This document shows positions 1 through 10,701 of a stretch of DNA of 64,000 nt, in pieces (within the stretch, counting starts at the first letter, position 1; the number at the start of each line of letters is the position of its first letter). The notes under the pieces were generated by a model. That model was not told the origin of the DNA. It made no database searches and was given only the letters and a program-made list of their open reading frames with translations. The DNA is from Incurvaria masculella (lineage: Eukaryota > Arthropoda > Insecta > Lepidoptera > Incurvariidae): contig OX335657.1 in NCBI GenBank assembly GCA_946894095.1, forward strand, positions 10,540,001 to 10,604,000. The letters are read 5' to 3'. The translations under genes were made by a program, and so were the position numbers.

Positions 1-42
1 ATGTGTATTCTAATCTCATAAGCAATGCGTTCAATGTTTCAG

Positions 43-180
43 GAGAAGGTGATAGTGGATGTGCTTAAAATGTCAGAAGACCACAAGCTACCGGAGACAG
101 TGGCAGAGACCCTGCTGCTCACTGCCGCCGCCATGACACACAACTTTGTCGAGAGCCGCCCTGGTAACACCACCGATAAT
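43..180 (+). CDS. Mtp: Mtp exon A (first in window)
   Basis: Acceptor TTTCAG ends at 42 and donor GTGAGT starts at 181. The 138 nt are phase 0 at both ends and encode EKVIVDVLKMSEDHKLPETV followed by a helical stretch of the vitellogenin-N domain. An earlier exon must precede the window. Confidence 0.85.
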
Positions 181-3100
181 GTGAGTTTTCTTTGGGAATA
201 ACTATTTTGGCTAATCATGACTCTGATCAATACTCCACATTTCCTTATATTTACAAATTTTCCACATTCCCTGCCTCGTTAGATTATGATTAAATTATCA
301 GTATGCTTGCTAAAATCCATATTAAAGAAGTTACAAGACAATGCAAAATTGTCTTGAGTTTTCCAGACAGCTTGTACAGTTCAATATGCACAGCTTGCGG
401 GCATGGCACCTAATTCCTTCGAAAATTTGGTTTTTAGGCTAATATCATATTGGTATTTCTATACAGAGGGTTTGGTATTTCATATATCTCCAGTTCCATA
501 CAAAATCCAATTAAATCAATAACCTTAAGATATCACGGGGGTACCATTTTTAATAACATCAATATAATCACCATACTAGGTGTATGGTACAAATAAACCC
601 AACAGTATCAAGCCACTTCTAAAATTTACACTTTGAAATATTTCAGGTATCCAACAAAGTGAAGGACACCATCACTCAAAACCTTTCAAAATGTAAGGAG
701 TCCAGCTGTTATGTTAAATACCTGAGAGCACTGGGCAACTTGCGCCGGGCCGACACCGTTCCCATATTAATAGACCACATGAGAAAAGGGGAGAAAAGTG
801 TTGCTGTCATGGCTTTGAAATCCCTTCGAGCCATGCCTAAGGAATACTGGTCCAAGGAGGTTGTGGAGTCGTGTAAGCGGGTGTTCTATCAACTGGACAA
901 ACGTTACGACTCTAGTGCTCGTATTATCGCCATCGATATTGTCCTGGAAGGGAAGCCGATGTTTTACGAACTGCACGATCTCGTAAACTTCTGGGTGTCC
1001 GATGACAAAGACTTCGAGGTGAAGCAGTTTATCCTCCAGAAGCTCCAGATGATGAGTGAGAGGTGCAGCACGCACAAGAGGACGATCGGTAACGTCATCA
1101 GGACCCAGAACCACATCAACAACTGGGATACTTTGGCGCAGAAAGGTAAGATTTTTCCTGTTGTTTCCCTTCCGACCGGGGCCCGCTATGCACGCCATAG
1201 TTGAGGCCGACTGCAAAATGCAGTTGACGTGCGATAGACTTGGACTGCATTTTGCTATCAGCCTCGTCTGCCAAATGCGGTCCGTATAAAGCAGCGTCCA
1301 ACAAGATGTCTTTAAAGACAGCTGCACGTATTTTATTTTTATGCTATCTTTATATGATTTATTATCACTTTGATAATGCAACCTCTTTTACAGCGTCGCA
1401 GGTAAACACTCCCCCAATTCCCCAAAACATTCTTAGGATTCCTCGAAATCTGTAAAAATCCAGAATAGGAACCAAGTTTTCATTGAAAATGTCGAATGAG
1501 CAAAACCAAAAAGATCATGCACTCAACAGTGTGATATTTTTCGAATGACCAAAAAAAAGCTCATGCAGCCAGAAAACAGAATTCCCTGTGGATCAACCAA
1601 TTCCCCGATGATTGCTTCCCCCGCAAGACCTCAAATTCCCCGCAATTCGGGGAATTGGGGAGCGATCGACAGCTGGAAAGTCCTAAGAACATATTATAAG
1701 TTTGTTCAACCATTTCAAGTTTGTTTATTTTTGGTAGCACCAACTCACCGATGGCCTGGAGCCTCTGAGCCACAGACTTGTGTGGCTCAGAGTCTCCAGG
1801 CCGTCGGCTGATCGGTTGACAGTTTGTGGGTGTTACGGGTACTACCATGATGATTATCTATGGAACTTATCTCCCTCATTCCTCCTGCACTCAGAGGATT
1901 CCTTTTGTGGTTGACATTAGGCTTTTGAAAACCAACTATCTACCGGCGGAGGCCTTTCCTCATACCTGTAACCTAGAAATCTTCAAACGTAATATAAACA
2001 AGCTTCATTGCCGTAAAATACTTCGCAAATCTGCGAATGGTATCGAGAGGTGAGGTGTATTTATTTAGCCGATCCGAGGATCCTGGTCGCTCTGGCCGTG
2101 CAGAGCCCCATGCTGGTTTGTCATAAAAAAAACCTTTTCAGGCTTATCGACGGCTCTGCTGCGTCCGGTGTCGTCCAGTGCGTGGTCGAACGTGAGCCTG
2201 GTGAGCGTGCAGGAGATCTCCGGCGGGCTGCTCAAGCGGGGCCACGTGGGCCTGCTTCTGGAGGGTCAGGGCGAGAGGCGAGAGGTGTTCAGCGTGAGTA
2301 CTGCCGTTCCCATCGATTTCTTTTGTCGCAGCGCCCAAAAGCACCGGCGGTTCTGCTAGCAAGTTGGACAATTGTTTGTGGCAGGACCGCCGGTGGTACC
2401 ACTTGCAGACCATGGGTTAATGTTTGCAATCTGAGTCTTTCAGCATCCTTTGAAATGTATATTTTGATGTTAATTTATCATAGACACTTATTAGTTGGTA
2501 TATGAATGGCAAAATCTCTTTTTTTTATCTAACTGGACATGGATGGCTAATACCAAACTGAACGTCAGATATTAGCCTTACACAACACATGAAAACTAGG
2601 TGCCATGCAAGGACCTTCCTTATATTGCTTGGCTACATTAAACTGGATGGAAAACTTGGTCAATTTTCATTGCCGCTTCGACCATCGTTCGTTCAATGCG
2701 ATGATACCAACCCGGGCGTGATTAACCCTACCACCTATTAAGTAAGGATGAAAATTGTCACCCATCTGGAACCCAACCGCGCTGAGGTGCTTACGCAGTT
2801 TATCTAATTGCAAAGCGTCGCACCACTGGTCTACCGAGGCTGCCAGTCAATGTTTTTCGCCACTGGCTGAAATGTCAAGAAAATAAATGATCCAATACTA
2901 ACATATTTAAAAGTTTCCAAGTGTAATGAATTTTTTTTTAGATATTGTGCGATATCATATGAAAATGTAGTTTCATATGTAAATGGCTCATTCTATATAT
3001 CTATAGGAGATTTTGAGGAGCTCTTTCTAATTTCGAAGTTAAATCATTTGGTTGTAGTAGGATTGTCCTTCTGCAGTTTTCAGTTTTGACCTTAATTTCT

Positions 3101-6100
3101 TCCTCCACTGATACAATACCCAGATCTCCATGCAAATTGTGGTTAAATACATAATAAGGTGCATTTGATACGTGTGATGAATGTGTACTGCGCCATTCCA
3201 GCTGGGCCTGTTCGCGAACGGGCTTTCCTCGCTCGTCGGCTCCGCCGGCTCCGAGGAGGCGGACGAAGCGGCCTCCGCGGGCATGGAGCTGTCGGTTCTG
3301 GGCGTCCAGCTGCGCCCCTTCGCCTTCTTCGGCGGCCAGGGCGAGCTGATGGGCCACGTGTGGTCCGGCACCGCCAGCGAGCGCACCACCGCCTTCCAGG
3401 TGCGGGCCGACGTTGCGCTACCTCTATCACACTGCTACCATTCATTTCGGTTTTACTAGCGAAAGGAGTAGTATGCCCAGTTTTGTATGGACGAAAAACC
3501 GGCCAAGTGCGAGTCTTACTCGCACACTAAGGGTTCCGTACCATCGTACAATAGATAACAAAAAAATCACCTTTTTGTATGGGCCCGTTTAATTTTTAAT
3601 ATTAACTATTTGTTGTTATAGCGGAAAAATATTTCAGCTGCCTACGGTTTACGGTTCATACCAGCCAGACAGATACAGCCCTGTCACAGACAGACGGACG
3701 GACAGCGGAGGCTTAGTAATAGGGTTCCGTTTTCACCCTTTGGGTACGGAACGCTAAAAAGCGTTGTCAACTTGATTGTTCCTCTATGAAACAAATGTAG
3801 TTCGTTTGTAAATATTTATTTCATATTATAATTCATATATTTCAGTTTTCCTGAGGACGGGAAACTCACCGATAATTTTTTTTTAATCACATCTGTTTTT
3901 AATGTATTTAGCCTGCCCGTATGGGTGAAACATTAGAAAGTCGTTTTTAATTGTTTAATGGTAAAGTTACTAAAAACATGTGATTTTGTAAATATTGTTC
4001 GAGTAATGTAAATTAAATAATATTTTTCTTCAAAGAGTATATTAACCATGTCTACAAAGCAAATGAAAACAGCTTGACGCAAAGCGACATCTGTTGCGTA
4101 ATCGCGGTTTGTGTTACGTAATTAGAAGTCAAAACACAATTGATTTGGCAAAACTATTCCTGGATTGAAAAAATCACACAATAAATGTCCATATTTATTT
4201 GAAATTCCAACAAGTCAGGCATTTTTCGGGAAAAGTCTACTTAATCTTCAGCTCCATCGAAAACTGAAATATCTCCATTATAATATGAATAAATATGTAC
4301 AAACGAGCTACGCTTGTTTCATAGAGGAACATTCAACTTGCCACCGCTTTTTTCGCCCGTACAAAAATGGACACACTCCTTTCAATCCTATAAATAAAAT
4401 GAGATTGTACAGCATAATTATGAAAGTGTCGTGCATAATTTGCTACGGATTTTTTTGTAATCTGTTTCTATTGTTAGTAATTAAGCCATCAAGTGTTCTT
4501 CAAAACGGCGTCTCATTATGTTGTCTATTCGTTGATCGCAGTCGCTGTTGGTGGCGCACGAGGAGGCGCGGCGCGTGGTGCTGGGCACGGGCGCGGTGGC
4601 GCGCCACGCGCTCGCCGCCGCGCTCTCCTTCGAGCTGGCGGGCCAGGTGCAGCTGTCGCTGTGGAACCGAGTCGCACACTCGCTCGTCGACATGAAGTCA
4701 GTCGCTCTGTCGTTAGGGAGCATTCACAAACCACGTGACGGAATTTAGAGCACTTTGGGGGGCCCTTGCCTAACACATAAGTCCCCCTAGTATAGTTGCG
4801 TGCATAAAATCACATTTTACACAATTTTTCGAAAAACCTGCTATTTCTGATAAATGTGAACTATATGTTGCTTACAAATGTAAGCAACATATAGTTCATT
4901 ATAGTATATATACATATTACATTGTCGAAAACGTCTAAATTATGTGAATATTTTAAATAATTTGTTTCATTTTCTCATTACTTCATGCTTCGGTGCATTT
5001 CGTCACATGACTCGGGCTGGAACTCCCCTCGTGACCAGAGATGACTGGGAGCCGGACCCCTCCCCCCCTAAATCTGTCAAGTGGTTTGTGGATGCCGCCG
5101 GTGTTTATTCTTTCTTTTTTACTAGCTTCAGTACACAGCTCAACACGGAATACTTTCCAAATCAATGTCAGGACAATAAATGCCTATGTCACTGTATGGT
5201 TTATAAAACAACTTCAGGTGACCCAACCCGGCGAGGCTAACTCATTCGTGGTCACAGTACAAAACCATGCTGTTGCGCTCTGGGACCTTCTCTGTTTCAA
5301 AGAATAAGACAGGCTCCGTGATGAGGAAAATGCAACAAGTCCACAAAAAAGACAATGTGCATAGTGTATCATTGGGTAAGATTTACGAACATTTTCATTA
5401 CAAAACAACTTATAGCTAAAAGTAAACCACCGCTGTAGTCAAAAATCTAACAAAAACCAAATAGATTATAATTCTTGATTAAATAAGCTATGTCTGATGA
5501 CTAATCTTTTTAAGATGTTCTTACTTTATCATTGCGTAATCCACCTCCTTTGGAGGAGTTATTGTATAAAACGCGCGAAAAATTCGAACTTTCAGACCTT
5601 ATAACTTAGAAACCAAGCACAATTTTACAATGCCAACGGTCATCAGACATCTAGTTCGATCAAATGAATCTATTTTGAGCAAAATTTGGGATCTTTGACA
5701 AGAAATATGGGCGTGATCTTCTTTCCCCGTTTGTTTGGGGAGTTGAGCGGGATAGCCCACCTTAATGTAAGAAATTACCTCGATCCGTTGCACTCTTGCT
5801 GCGTGAAAAGAAAATCAATCAGCTATCCTATTAGTAGAAATTAATCATCCATAGAACACTGCACTCAGATTTTACATATTCTAACATTTATTTAGTTCAA
5901 TAATAATTGAAAAAAACTGGCAAGATATTTCGCTGACTATATTTGCCACGCTCACTTACTCTAAGATGACAAATATAATATTTTTTGGCTCTACATATTA
6001 CACTCTAATTTATTCTACGTTTAGTTCTTTACTCATCACAGTACACTGCACAGTTCATGCCGATTTCAGAAACTCATTACCTAATTAAAAAATGCTAGAT

Positions 6101-6994
6101 TGCTCATACCACACCTACTTTGAAGCATTGTACAACTAAAGCAATGTACTTAGTCTTGTGACTTCATGTGACTTAAACCAGCCGGGCTTCTTTACGAAGT
6201 GCAAGACCCTCGTTGGCTGCTATTTCTAGCCAGTGGTGTGCCAATCAGTGCACTCTAGATTTTGTGTAGTTGTTTCAGATATTTTTACCTGAGTTGCAAT
6301 GGAGCCCTTGCAACATTGCTTTAAAACCTGTTTTATTTCGATGCGCAGGGCAGGCATAGTGGTGAAAGGGACCTACAATGCCGACATGCCATTCGTCAAG
6401 TCGGAGACGACGTTCGCGCTAACACTGGAACCTAGATTGGAGCTGGAGTCAGACGTGGACTTCTACGATGGTGTGCAGCTCTGCATACAGGTCACACAGC
6501 CCGACATACTGCTGAGGTGAGCCTCTTTCGACCGCTTAATATTATCACTTACCCACCATCACTAACACTTACTCAAGAGTAAATTCCAACATCCTGCATC
6601 TATCTGTCTGCCCTGTTCGCTGATAACTCTAAAATTTCTTGTTTACCGGATTAGTTATCAAGTAATATTTTGGTTCTTCTTATAAATTAAAGTCTACTTA
6701 CTTGCCATCATGTTTAATTCCCTATGTGGTTAGCGGTGTGGTTCCTTCTCCTAATCTGCAAGGGGCTAAATATGTTCACGCAAACCATTGCTGGCTGAGA
6801 TATTACCCTCTTAGAGATTCTTAAAGATCCCGTTTCTAATTTCCAGGCACAACATAACTAAAGTGGAGTCGATCCCGCAAAACATTCATGTCATGCAAAA
6901 GTCCAAATTCAAGAGTATCGTCATTCCGGGTCGGACCTACGCCCTTAACCGCAAGAACAATCACATGTGCAATGACATTCATAAGAAGAAGTGA
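43..6994 (+). CDS. Mtp: Microsomal triglyceride transfer protein large subunit, 3' seven exons (partial gene)
   Basis: MTP is an ER-lumenal lipid transfer protein that loads triglyceride and phospholipid onto apolipoproteins such as apolipophorin. Seven exons join in frame: 43-180, 647-1145, 2142-2293, 3202-3399, 4542-4696, 6349-6516 and 6847-6994, about 480 codons ending in TGA. The first two encode the helical part of the vitellogenin/LPD-N domain (CYVKYLRALGNL, VIRTQNHINNWDTLAQKG). The rest encode the beta-sheet lipid-binding part, where GVQLRPFAFFGGQGELMGHV aligns with the human MTTP stretch around DVQLRPVTFF, and LSLWNRVAHSLV with human FSLWYRESKTRV. The N-terminal half lies upstream of the window. 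The family is near 890 residues, so roughly half is here. Every junction keeps phase and I see no break, so the gene looks functional. Family assignment rests on recalled human sequence, not a search. Confidence 0.92.
647..1145 (+). CDS. Mtp: Mtp exon B
   Basis: Acceptor TTTCAG is at 641-646 and donor GTAAGA at 1146. The 499 nt enter in phase 0 and leave in phase 1. They encode the helical repeat part of the LPD-N domain, with LRALGNLRRADTVPILIDHM and ending at NNWDTLAQK(G). Confidence 0.93.
1400..1680. repeat. Interspersed repeat family (AATTCCCC type), copy 1
   Basis: The stretch with CCCCAATTCCCCAAAACATT, GGAATAGG.ACCAAGTTTT and TCAAATTCCCCGCAATTCGG recurs at 42505-42860 with the same order of blocks. 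It carries no intact gene. Lies in an Mtp intron. Confidence 0.6.
1753..1802. repeat. Perfect-type hairpin, 22-nt arms
   Basis: GGCCTGGAGCCTCTGAGCCA at the left pairs with its near-exact reverse complement at the right, around a six-base loop GACTTG. Probably the tip of a foldback element in the Mtp intron. Confidence 0.6.
1826..2130 (+). mobile_element. LINE 3' tail fragment (jockey/CR1-like)
   Basis: One frame reads ...QRIPFVVDIRLLKTNYLPAE and then FPHTCNLEIFKRNINKLH, which resembles the C-terminus of jockey/CR1-group reverse transcriptase ORFs (LPAEVFP...FKRNVNK). It is followed by a 3' tail TGGTTTGTCATAAAAAAA. A related tail lies at 45780-45966. 5' truncated, non-functional. Confidence 0.6.
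2142..2293 (+). CDS. Mtp: Mtp exon C
   Basis: Acceptor TTTTCAG ends at 2141 and donor GTGAGT starts at 2294. The reading is (G)LSTALLRPVSSSAW, then SVQEISGGLLKRGHVGLLLE. It continues exon B in phase and leaves in phase 0. Confidence 0.9.
2519..2860 (-). mobile_element. 5S-rRNA-headed SINE, diverged copy
   Basis: Read on the - strand it has a head with GGTAGACCAGTGGTGCGAC and a 5S-like GATGGGTGAC, a body with AGGTGGTAGGGTTAATC, and a tail TGTCCAGTTAGATAAAAAAA. It matches the full copy at 55540-55918. Confidence 0.65.
3202..3399 (+). CDS. Mtp: Mtp exon D
   Basis: Acceptor CCATTCCAG ends at 3201 and donor GTGCGG starts at 3400. The 198 nt are phase 0 at both ends. They encode LGLFANGLSSLVG, an acidic linker, then LGVQLRPFAFFGGQGELMG, the most recognisable MTP motif in the window. 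The exon is far more GC-rich than its introns. Confidence 0.92.
3494..3760 (+). repeat. GACGGACG-bearing lepidopteran interspersed repeat, copy 1
   Basis: Begins AAACCGGCCAAGTGCGAGTC, holds a CAGACGGACGGACAG core and ends GGTACGGAACGCTAAAAA. Four other copies: 28842-29121, 32581-32878, 47520-47745 (reverse) and 58484-58820 (reverse). Non-coding. Lies in an Mtp intron. Confidence 0.75.
4542..4696 (+). CDS. Mtp: Mtp exon E
   Basis: Acceptor GATCGCAG ends at 4541. The donor is GTCAGT at 4697, the phase-consistent choice. Encodes SLLVAHEEARRVVLGTGAVA through QLSLWNRVAHSLVDM(K). Leaves in phase 2; the next exon supplies the last base of Lys. Confidence 0.88.
4857..4898. repeat. 20-bp perfect palindromic hairpin
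   Basis: TGAACTATATGTTGCTTACA is followed by AA and then by its exact reverse complement. The two-base loop is too tight for a miRNA precursor. It is likely a foldback remnant. Confidence 0.6.
5214..5766 (+). mobile_element. TTAA-flanked MITE, copy 1
   Basis: Left end AGGTGACCCAACCCGGCG, right end TAGCCCACCTTAA. The body (ACTCATTCG.GG.CACGGTACAAAACC...) matches 46951-47500 along its length. No transposase. Lies in an Mtp intron. Confidence 0.7.
6349..6516 (+). CDS. Mtp: Mtp exon F
   Basis: Acceptor GCGCAG ends at 6348 and donor GTGAGC starts at 6517. Encodes AGIVVKGTYNADMPFVKSET, then LEPRLELESDVDFYDGVQLC, a conserved MTP beta-sheet segment. Phase 2 at the exit; Arg is split over the junction. 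Confidence 0.92.
6847..6994 (+). CDS. Mtp: Mtp terminal exon with stop
   Basis: Acceptor TTTCCAG ends at 6846. Encodes (R)HNITKVESIPQNIHVMQK to NHMCNDIHKKK, then TGA at 6992-6994. The closing Cys (MCND) matches the C-terminal Cys of MTPs. A poly(A) signal follows at 7159-7164. Confidence 0.92.
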
Positions 6995-7158
6995 TCTCTT
7001 TAGCTCTATGGCCTATGGTGCATTTATTTGGTTTATGTGATGAAAATATTTTGTGTGTACCATGTATATTATGTTATATATATCTATGAATGTGCCGTTA
7101 ATCAACATCTCATCGGCTTCCTATAATCTCTGAATGGAGGATAATAATCTAGTGACCA

Positions 7159-7164
7159 AATAAA
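7159..7164 (+). terminator. Mtp polyadenylation signal
   Basis: AATAAA lies 165 nt after the Mtp stop codon, in AT-rich sequence. It is the first canonical hexamer downstream of the coding region. Confidence 0.55.
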
Positions 7165-8184
7165 AACTTTAAGATTAATTCTCAGCATTTGTAAACCTAA
7201 AATATCATGGAATGATTTAGTCATGAGATCCTTTCATTCGTTGAATCTTTTGTAAAACATATATGATATTAATTTATAATTTCGTTAAATACATTTTTCA
7301 GTGATATTCTTGTTGGTTTTGCGTAATGGTTTACTCTCTCGTTTTTTCAAAAAATGTTCTGCTGTTTCACCAGTCACTGTTGTGACTTGTAAATATGTGT
7401 AGTGTCCTGGTAAAAAAAAAAGTTAATACTCTATTTTCTATCACATTTAATTCTTGTTTATGAGTTAATTCAAACATGTTTACTGCGCGGTTATCTAAAA
7501 AGGGTTACCTTTAATTCTTATTCGCTTATTCTTGAGGTATAAATTTTCAAGGTTTATGCAAATCAACTAGAATGTATTACTTTGTCAAGTATGGCAGCGC
7601 CACTTTTCGACAAGACCCATACTTGATGGAATAGTTTGTATGAATTTTTTTTAGAAATATCATGTAAGTTTTTATGTTTTGTTTGGAACACGACAATCAT
7701 TCCTTGAATTACGGAAATGCCTGACTGATTACATGCACTTTAACCTGTACAATGTGTAACCGGCCTGAAAGTATTCTGAAACAAACTGAAGAAACAATGC
7801 TGTTGAAAAGCAGTGATAACACCTTCTTTTTAAAAATCAATGTTATCACTACAAATATTTTTAATTTTATCTAATTTACGCTGGTAATGGAAAGAAGAAA
7901 AAAATGTTTTTTATCCAAAGTCAATATGACGGAAATAGATCTAGAATTTACATATATCGTTCGCATTAAATGTCTTCCCGTTATTATGTAAGTTTTAGAG
8001 AACATTTTTACCTGCCAAAGAAGATCATTGTACAAATTATCGGTGAACTTGCATGTGTATATTACCTAAATAGCAATAAGCGGTCAAAAGAAACCACTGA
8101 ACATATCTGTACATATATATATTGCTAAAATATTGTGCCTATAGTTATATAAATTATGTTTTTATGGACCATCTATAAAATATG
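7165..8184. other. AT-rich intergenic stretch after Mtp
   Basis: About 1 kb of AT-rich sequence follows the Mtp poly(A) signal. I see no exon, RNA gene or clear repeat in it. Confidence 0.5.
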
Positions 8185-9189
8185 TACAATGCGATTCAAA
8201 TAAGAATAGGACGGGGACCACCGTCATTTTGAAAGTAAAACTGCTAAAACCCTCACTTTACTTTACAAACTTCAGTATGGAGTGCAAAAAAAGTTTCTAC
8301 AAAAAATTTTTAATAAATATTTAGACAAAATAATTTGTTTTAACCAAATATTTATTTGAAAAACAGATATTAAAAGAACACTCAACAACGCGATAACAAA
8401 CAAAATTAACTGTCGCTGTCACGTAGTCTTGGGTCAAACATGTACCTAGATTGAGCGGACATGTCACATGTCTTTTGCCATTGCGAACTATAGGTCGGAT
8501 GTAGTTCATCTAGTTCACTGAATCGCAAGAGCTTTTGCCGTTATGCAGTTCCACAGAACTGTGTTATGAAATGGTTCGAAGTACATGTGAAATATTTACT
8601 ACATTTTGGAATATGGTATTTTATAATGCCCTAGGCAAAGAAAAAATCGGCGCTGATCTAATTATGGCTGAGGTACTAAGGGATTTCGAAAGAGCGGAGT
8701 ACCTTTTCGTAAAGTTGTGCATATGAAATATTTGCTAGGGTTTCGAAAATGCTTTTGTATAATGCCTCGGGCAAAGAAAAAACTAGCACTGATCTAATGA
8801 TCGCTGAGATAATAGGTGATCTAATACATAGTATGGAAATTCAGTAGAATCCAAGCGTTACCATAACGAGAAAATATTTGAGTGATAATGTACCGCCGAC
8901 CGATGCTCGCTCACAACTAACGATAGTTCCGTCAGGCAATCATTCCGTTTAGTTCATTTCATCAATCCATCTCTCCCGCTCAGTCAGGCTGGTCGAACTA
9001 TTATGTAAACTACTGAGAAATTTATCGCTGAATGGCATGACATGTGCATACACAGGGACATGACTCCTTGATATTGAAGCGAATGTTTTCCGTGTAAACC
9101 TGTATGGACGTACCAACCGTACTTTTCCGTGCAAATTTGAGTGAAGTTAGTCACAAGCCCCGTCCTATTCTTTTTTGAATCGCATTGTA
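8185..9189. mobile_element. 1-kb MITE with TACAATGCGATTCAAA ends
   Basis: The left end TACAATGCGATTCAAATAAG, running on into AATAGGACGGGG, is mirrored at the right by CCCCGTCCTATTC...GAATCGCATTGTA. TA is a possible target duplication, as for Tc1/mariner-type MITEs. A 180-bp relative lies at 41880-42058. The interior (8560-8830) holds a reversed piece of the repeat seen at 28380-28660. No transposase. Confidence 0.75.
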
Positions 9190-9273
9190 TTGCTTTGTTG
9201 TATTTTTGATGTTTAAACTAATTCACGATACATATCTTACACCCATGCAAATTTTTCAAAAAAGAAAAAGATT

Positions 9274-9734
9274 TAAGCTCTGTTCGGGCTATTGCTCCGC
9301 GGAACGGTTCCATTCTGTTCGGTACAGAACAGAACCAGGCGGAACAGCATGGTGCAAGATTTCATGCTCCGACAGCCCGAACACCTCAACCATTTGACAT
9401 CCATTCCATTTGTTTGACGCACAGTTTGACGTATGTGTGACGGATTCATTTTGGAAGCCCAACCCGACAAGAACAACCAAGAAGAAGATCATCTGTGAAG
9501 ACAAATAACGAGCGATCAAACTCGCTGACAGCTGACAGTTTTGATTGCGTTCCGCGATTCCATTTCGCATGATAGAACAGAAAGGAGTGATTCCGAGCGA
9601 TTCCGAACAGTTCTATTGTTCAGCGAAAACGGCTGAGGTAGGTACACAGAACTGTCATTCCGTTAGCCAAAACGCTTTTTCTTGCACTGTCCTGCTCAAA
9701 ATGGCTCACAGCAAGCAGCCCGAACAGAGCCTTA
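9274..9734. mobile_element. MITE with AAGCTCTGTTCGGGCT ends
   Basis: The left end TTAAGCTCTGTTCGGGCT is the near-exact reverse complement of the right end AGCCCGAACAGAGCCTTA. The flanking TAA/TTA would fit a 3-bp duplication of the PIF/Harbinger type. The interior is rich in inverted CGGAAC/GTTCCG motifs and encodes nothing convincing. Confidence 0.65.
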
Positions 9735-9752
9735 GTTATACTTACCAATAAC

Positions 9753-9786
9753 GTTCCTTATATATACATAAATATATATAAGGAAC
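9753..9786. repeat. Short palindrome
   Basis: GTTCCTTATATATA and TATATATAAGGAAC are inverted around CATAAA. It sits between the MITE at 9274 and the pogo element. Confidence 0.5.
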
Positions 9787-9877
9787 ATATTTTTATAGAT
9801 AATTTAGTCTAAAGAGCAATAAAGCATTAAAACAAACATGTGTTTTATTTCACAGCGTCTGTGAAACTTTAGCAGTA

Positions 9878-9900
9878 CCGTGAAACCTGGCAACTTTGCC
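9878..9900. repeat. Left terminal inverted repeat of the pogo-type element
   Basis: 23 bp starting CCGTGAAACCTGG, preceded by TA at 9876-9877. One mismatch to 14687-14709 in reverse complement. Confidence 0.88.
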
Positions 9901-10701
9901 AAAAATCATCCTACTTCAAACTTTAGCCACGAATAGTTAAAATATTTAGTTCCGTGAAATATTACCTCTTTAGTGTTTATGGCACATTCAAGTATCATTA
10001 AGAGTCTTACATCTTAAAACCTTATAAATTTCATACTGTTTTTGAAAAAACGTCCAAAAACAATAATGGCAAAGCTACTATGGTGTTTTGGTAAGATTGC
10101 CATTCAACTTTTTTAGGTGAAATCGCAAAGTTACCACCGTTGTTTATTGGTAAATGTTGTGAGAATAGTCAATGTCAGTGTAACACAAAAACAAAATTTT
10201 GTATAATGGCAACCCAGGAAAACATTTTGCTATTTTGGTAAAGTTGCCAACCGATTTAGAGCCATCTTCATACAAAATGGAAAAAGAGAGTTAGGGCTGT
10301 CACAAAAATAATTTTGAATCTGTTAGGAATTATGATTTAATTAACATATTTTTTTAACATAGATTTATACAAATACAAATACGAGAACAAAACCGTATTA
10401 AATAACCTTGAAATACTTGACAAATCTTAAGAGAAATAATGCTAAGTGGATTTAGGTATGTTAAAGATTATTAATCTTCTACTAAATATCATTTTCTTTT
10501 TATGAAATCGTCCTGAGAAATATTTTTACATTTAAAATGCTAGTAAAGAGTGCAAGGTGATTTGATTATTCGTCATGAATAAAAATGACAAAACTGGCAA
10601 AATTTAAGGCACAAACTTTTAAAATTATAATCTGATCCACTTAGGTAAATTCAAATTGCTGCAAATTGCTTGCTCCAAATTGATAACATGCAAGTATTGT
10701 T

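Noticed and set aside
767..1381. 204-codon open frame on the - strand
   Set aside because: It is antisense to the Mtp exon at 647-1145 and has no domain of its own.
4857..4898. miRNA precursor
   Set aside because: Perfect 20-bp arms with a two-base loop cannot be processed as a normal pre-miRNA. It is better read as a palindrome.
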